A stretch of 64,000 bases of DNA from positions 62,001 through 126,000 of the forward strand of contig CAWFWE010000006.1 of assembly GCA_963819475.1 (NCBI GenBank), given 5' to 3'. Under the pieces are notes generated by a model. It did not search any database and had not been told where the DNA came from. It saw only the letters and a list, made by a program, of their open reading frames with translations. The position numbers were made by a program, and so were the translations under genes. Every line of letters starts with the position of its first letter. Position 1 is the stretch's first letter. Source of the DNA: DASUAS01 sp963819475. GTDB lineage: Bacteria > Actinomycetota > Acidimicrobiia > IMCC26256 > DASPTH01. Below are positions 60,848-64,000 of this stretch, piece after piece.

Positions 60848-61118
60848 GCGGTACTGGATCGAGCTGCAATCGACGCCGAGGTGCACGTCGTCGAGCTCGA
60901 AGTGGAGATCAGCGCGGCTCCGCAGCGCGGTGGTCCAGTACTCGCGCAGCGCGGCTTTGCCCCCGCACGGTGCCCGACGGGTCGCCCGTGACGGTCGCCG
61001 CCACCGGCGAGCAGAACTCGACGTCGTCGGCGAAGTGGGTGAGCACCGCTTCGACGTCGTGGCGGTTCCACTCCTCCACCCACTGCTCCGCCCACCGCCG
61101 TGCTTCGTCGTGCGTCAT
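60848..61118 (-). pseudogene. NTF2/SnoaL-like gene, frameshifted and truncated
   Basis: Starts MTHDEARRWAEQWVEEWNRH and reaches GTVRG. A C5 run at 60960-60964 (G5 in the coding strand) then breaks the frame. With one base fewer the reading continues KAALREYWTTALRSRADLHF to SSIQYR, as SnoaL-like proteins do. Beyond that the family pattern is lost, so the 3' end is also missing. ATG 61118. Confidence 0.7.
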
Positions 61119-61185
61119 GGTCCGGAGCGTAGGAGCGCGGCGCCTACCCATAGCTCGAAATTCGGCCGGACGCGAGACTGCCTCC

Positions 61186-61800
61186 ATGACGCCGAGTGAC
61201 GGGCGCAGGCGCGTGCAGCGAGCCCGACGCGCCGATGTCGTGGTTCCCGAGGTGGTCGTGACGATCGCCGCCGGTCGGCCGGCGCGGGCGGTGTGGGAGA
61301 ACGAGCTCGGTGGCCTGACGTTCGAGGTTGGTGCCGGCGACGACCGCGTGTTCGTGAAGTGGTCGCCCGCGGGCGATGCGCCGGACCTCACCGTCGAAGC
61401 CGGGCGACTGCAGTGGGCGGCGCGCCACACCGTGGTGCCGCGCGTTCTCGACCTCGGTACCGATCACGGTGGCTCGTGGATGGTGACCTCTGCCTTGTCG
61501 GGTGCGTCCGCAGTCGCACCGGAGTGGATCGCTCGCCCCGAGGTGGCCGTCACCGGGCTCGGGCGCGGGTTGCGCGCGCTGCACGACGCGCTCCCCGTCG
61601 ACGACTGCCCGTTCTCGTGGTCGGTCGACGAACGCGTCGTCCGTGCCGCGGACCGCTGGGCCGACCTCGCGGTGGCGACGTGGAGCACCGAGTGGAACTA
61701 CGGGGCCGGATGGGAGGGCCTCCTCCTCGACGCGTACGGGGTCGAACCTGATCCGGACCGCACGGACTTCTATCGGTGGCTGTGGGACCTCGCGAGCTGA
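61186..61800 (+). CDS. Aminoglycoside phosphotransferase-like protein lacking its catalytic loop
   Basis: 204 residues. The N-lobe (VWENELGGLTFEVGAGDDRV, FVKWSP with the ATP-binding Lys) and GRGLRALHDALPVDDCPFSW are like APH(3')-type kinases. After WSVDERVVRA the sequence jumps to ADRWADLAVATWSTEWNYG. In relatives a segment of about 45-50 residues with the HGDxxxxN catalytic loop and the magnesium Asp (HVDLG) lies between (recalled). It is entirely absent without a frame change, so kinase activity is unlikely. ATG 61186. Confidence 0.8.
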   Translation: MTPSDGRRRVQRARRADVVVPEVVVTIAAGRPARAVWENELGGLTFEVGAGDDRVFVKWSPAGDAPDLTVEAGRLQWAARHTVVPRVLDLGTDHGGSWMVTSALSGASAVAPEWIARPEVAVTGLGRGLRALHDALPVDDCPFSWSVDERVVRAADRWADLAVATWSTEWNYGAGWEGLLLDAYGVEPDPDRTDFYRWLWDLAS

Positions 61801-61853
61801 CACCGCCTCCGCGTAGGGTGGAACCACCGTCGTCCGTGCACGAGGAGCGCGCC

Positions 61854-62261
61854 GTGGCTGGTGACTGGAACGAGAAGATCATCGAGGAATTCCGCGCCAA
61901 CGGCGGCAAGGTCGAGTCGTTCGGGAACGCGCCGATCCTCATCCTCCACACGACCGGCGCCAAGACCGGCCAGGAACGCGAGTCGCCGGTGCTCTACCGC
62001 GAGCGGGGCGACGACCTGGTCGTGTTCGCATCGTTCGCCGGTGGCCCGGTCAATCCCGCCTGGTACCACAACCTCGTCGCCCACCCCGAGGCCACCGTGG
62101 AGCTCGGCACCGAGACCCGGCCGGTGCGGGCGCGGGTCGCCGACGCGGAGGAGCGGGACCGGCTCTGGGAGTGGAACAAGCAGGACTACCCGGGCTTCGG
62201 CGACTACGAGGAGAAGACCGACCGGAAGATTCCCGTCGTGATCCTCGAGCCCGCGGGGTGA
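61854..62261 (+). CDS. Deazaflavin-dependent nitroreductase family protein (DUF385)
   Basis: 135 residues. ILILHTTGAKTGQERESPVL (about residues 27-46), VFASFAGGPVNPAWYHNLVA and EATVELGTETRPVRARV are the Ddn/F420-binding pattern, with a late KIPVVILEP. GTG 61854 with AGGAG upstream. Likely F420-dependent reductase, substrate unknown. Confidence 0.9.
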   Translation: MAGDWNEKIIEEFRANGGKVESFGNAPILILHTTGAKTGQERESPVLYRERGDDLVVFASFAGGPVNPAWYHNLVAHPEATVELGTETRPVRARVADAEERDRLWEWNKQDYPGFGDYEEKTDRKIPVVILEPAG

Positions 62262-62344
62262 GCGCACCGATGAGTTCGCGCCGCCGCCGCGGTCCAACCG
62301 GCTGAGCGTTCCCGGCCCACGGGGACTCGATCGAAGGAGCCACC

Positions 62345-63118
62345 GTGCCCAAGCGCGACGACACCCCCGTCGGGGCCCCCTGTTGGGTCGACCTGCTGAC
62401 CACGGATCCCGACCGGAGCCGTGAGTTCTACGGCCGCCTCTTCGGGTGGACGGTCGAGGACCCGGGAGAGGACTACGGCGGGTACGTGAACTTCCTCTCC
62501 GAGGGCATCCACGTCGCCGGGTGCATGCGCAACGACGGCAGCGCCGGTGTCCCCGACCTGTGGTCCGTCTACCTCGCGACCGACGACGCCGAGGCGACGG
62601 TCGCCCGCGCCGTCGAGCACGGCGGGCAGGTGATGGTGCCGGCGATGGAGGTCATGACGCTCGGTCGCATGGCGGTCGTCGTCGACGTGGGCGGCGCGGT
62701 GATCGGGATGTGGCAGCCGGGCGAGCACCGCGGCTTCGGCATCATCGGCGAACCGGGCGCGCCGGCGTGGTTCGAGCTGCACACTCGCGACTACGACGCC
62801 AGCCTCGACTTCTACCGCGACGTGTTCCGCTGGACGACGCGCGTCGAGAGCGACTCACCCGAGTTCCGCTACACGACCCTCGACGTCGACGAGGAGCAGT
62901 TCGCGGGCGTGATGGACGCCGCCGCCTTCCTCCCCGACGGTGTCCCCGCGGGTTGGTCGGTGTACTTCGGCGTCGCCGACACCGACGTCGGGCTGTCCGA
63001 GATCGTGGCCCTCGGCGGTGAGGTGCTGATGGGCGGGGAGGACACGCCGTACGGGCGCCTCGCCACCGCCGCCGACCCCACCGGCGCGGTGTTCAAGCTG
63101 GTCGCACCCACCTCGTAG
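62345..63118 (+). CDS. Two-domain VOC family protein
   Basis: 257 residues. Two modules: PCWVDLLTTDPDRSREFYGR (about 12-31) and PAWFELHTRDYDASLDFYRD (about 140-159), each with GxxVx metal-type ends (VIGMWQPGEHRGF, AVFKLVAP). Similar to the CFP-30B-like hydroxylase/VOC group (recalled). GTG with GAAGGAG upstream. Confidence 0.88.
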   Translation: MPKRDDTPVGAPCWVDLLTTDPDRSREFYGRLFGWTVEDPGEDYGGYVNFLSEGIHVAGCMRNDGSAGVPDLWSVYLATDDAEATVARAVEHGGQVMVPAMEVMTLGRMAVVVDVGGAVIGMWQPGEHRGFGIIGEPGAPAWFELHTRDYDASLDFYRDVFRWTTRVESDSPEFRYTTLDVDEEQFAGVMDAAAFLPDGVPAGWSVYFGVADTDVGLSEIVALGGEVLMGGEDTPYGRLATAADPTGAVFKLVAPTS

Positions 63119-63128
63119 GCGTCGCGCG

Positions 63129-63788
63129 ATGGCAACCTTCGTGCTCCTCCACGGTGCCGGGGCCGACCCGTGGTACTGGCACCTCGTCGCGCCGCAGCTG
63201 CGCGGCCACGGCCACGACGTCGTGACCCCCACCTTTCCCTGCGACGACGACACCGCCGGACTGCCGGCGTACGTCGAGGCCGCGGTGGCGGCCATCGGCG
63301 ACCGGCGCGATCTCGTCCTGGTCGCGCAGTCGCTGGCCGGGTTCGTCGCACCATTGGTGTGCGAGCACCTGCCGGTCGACCGGATGGTGCTGGTGGCGGC
63401 GATGGTGCCGAGCCCGGGCGAGACCGGCGCGGCGTGGTGGACCAACACCGCGCACGCCGACGCACTCGGTCCCGACGCGTCCGACGACCCGGTGGTGACC
63501 TTCCTGCACGACGTGCCGGCCGACGTCGCGGCCGAGTCGGCCGCGCACGTGCGCGCCCAGTCGGGGACCGTGTTCGACCTCCCGTGGCCGCTGGCGGCGT
63601 GGCCCGACGTGCCGACCCGCTTCCTCCTCTGCCGTGACGACCGGTTCTTCCCGGCCGACTTCCAGCGCCGGGTGGTGCGCGAGCGCCTCGGCATCGTGCC
63701 GGACGAGATGGGCGGCGGACACCTCCCCGCGCTCGCGCGCCCCCAGGAGCTCGCCGACCGCCTCCTGGCGTACGCCGCCGCTCCCTGA
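63129..63788 (+). CDS. Alpha/beta hydrolase
   Basis: 219 residues. FVLLHGAGADPWYWHLVAPQ (residues 4-23) with the oxyanion HGAG, the nucleophile Ser in VAQSLAGFVAPLV (about residue 71), and GGGHLPALARPQELADRL with the catalytic His. Esterase or carbon-carbon hydrolase of unknown substrate. ATG 63129, 10 bp after the VOC gene. Confidence 0.9.
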   Translation: MATFVLLHGAGADPWYWHLVAPQLRGHGHDVVTPTFPCDDDTAGLPAYVEAAVAAIGDRRDLVLVAQSLAGFVAPLVCEHLPVDRMVLVAAMVPSPGETGAAWWTNTAHADALGPDASDDPVVTFLHDVPADVAAESAAHVRAQSGTVFDLPWPLAAWPDVPTRFLLCRDDRFFPADFQRRVVRERLGIVPDEMGGGHLPALARPQELADRLLAYAAAP

Positions 63789-63822
63789 ACGAGGGCGGCG
63801 CGGTCGCAGTAGTGTCCGCGTC

Positions 63823-64000
63823 ATGACCATCGAGGCCGTGTCGCACATCGCGGTCGGCGTGCGGGACATGGAGGTGGCGCTCGGGTTCTACCGCGACGTC
63901 CTCGGCCTGCGCGTCACCGCCGACAACATCGAGGAGTTCCCCCAGGGCCCGGGGCAGGAGCCCGCGCAGCGTCGGGCCGTCTACCTGCGCTGGCTCGACG
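63823..64000 (+). CDS. VOC family protein, 5' part (runs off the window)
   Basis: 59 residues visible: MTIEAVSHIAVGVRDMEVAL, GFYRDVLGLRVTADN, and AVYLRWLD at the edge. N-terminal VOC module. ATG 63823, 34 bp after the hydrolase. The 3' end lies beyond the window. Confidence 0.87.
   Translation, partial: MTIEAVSHIAVGVRDMEVALGFYRDVLGLRVTADNIEEFPQGPGQEPAQRRAVYLRWLD

Overview
The window is one stretch of a very GC-rich actinobacterial chromosome. Codon use is strongly G/C-ending, GTG starts are common, and stop/start overlaps (ATGA, GTGA, TGATG) are frequent. The order M16 peptidase - dapB - RNase J - ftsK - rimO - pgsA - cinA - recA - miaB - miaA - dapF - hflX - lexA - LysM gene - nrdR matches the conserved actinobacterial block known from mycobacteria (recalled knowledge). 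The organism is not a mycobacterium. The mix of TetR/diiron, LLM, PPOX, VOC and deazaflavin-dependent families with a conservon suggests a free-living Actinomycetota, plausibly class Acidimicrobiia (inference).

Region 1 (1-13.8 kb): the end of an M16 peptidase, dapB, two TetR regulators, a diiron ferritin-like protein, a PPOX enzyme, a VOC protein, RNase J and FtsK. It closes with a four-gene conservon: NIT/HAMP sensor ATPase, roadblock protein, DUF742 protein and small GTPase.

Region 2 (13.8-31.4 kb): a frameshifted LexA-controlled DUF222/HNH gene, then rimO, pgsA, cinA, thpR, an opposing SDR gene and recA, which is interrupted by a 360-residue LAGLIDADG intein. miaB, miaA, dapF, hflX, a PAS-GGDEF protein, dapC, dapD and dapE follow. 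With dapB this gives five genes of the succinylase route to meso-diaminopimelate and lysine.

Region 3 (31.4-40.3 kb): a P450 and an LLM enzyme, then lexA with a divergent LysM gene and several SOS-like boxes between them, a cyclase-family protein, nrdR and the B12-dependent reductase nrdJ. nrdJ has an NrdR-box-like palindrome in its leader.

Region 4 (40.3-64 kb): accessory genes, many small and paralogous. They include two copies of an SRPBCC-DUF899-small membrane protein cassette, a partner-switching set (PP2C phosphatase, anti-sigma kinase, STAS antagonist), a second PAS-PP2C phosphatase, ArsR-SRPBCC-reductase operons, and numerous VOC, PPOX, SRPBCC and DUF385 proteins. Several genes here are damaged.

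Five genes carry single-step frameshifts, mostly in C/G runs or GC repeats: the HNH gene, rimO, an SRPBCC gene, an AMP-dependent synthetase and an NTF2-like gene. Raw-read checking is needed to separate assembly error from real decay.
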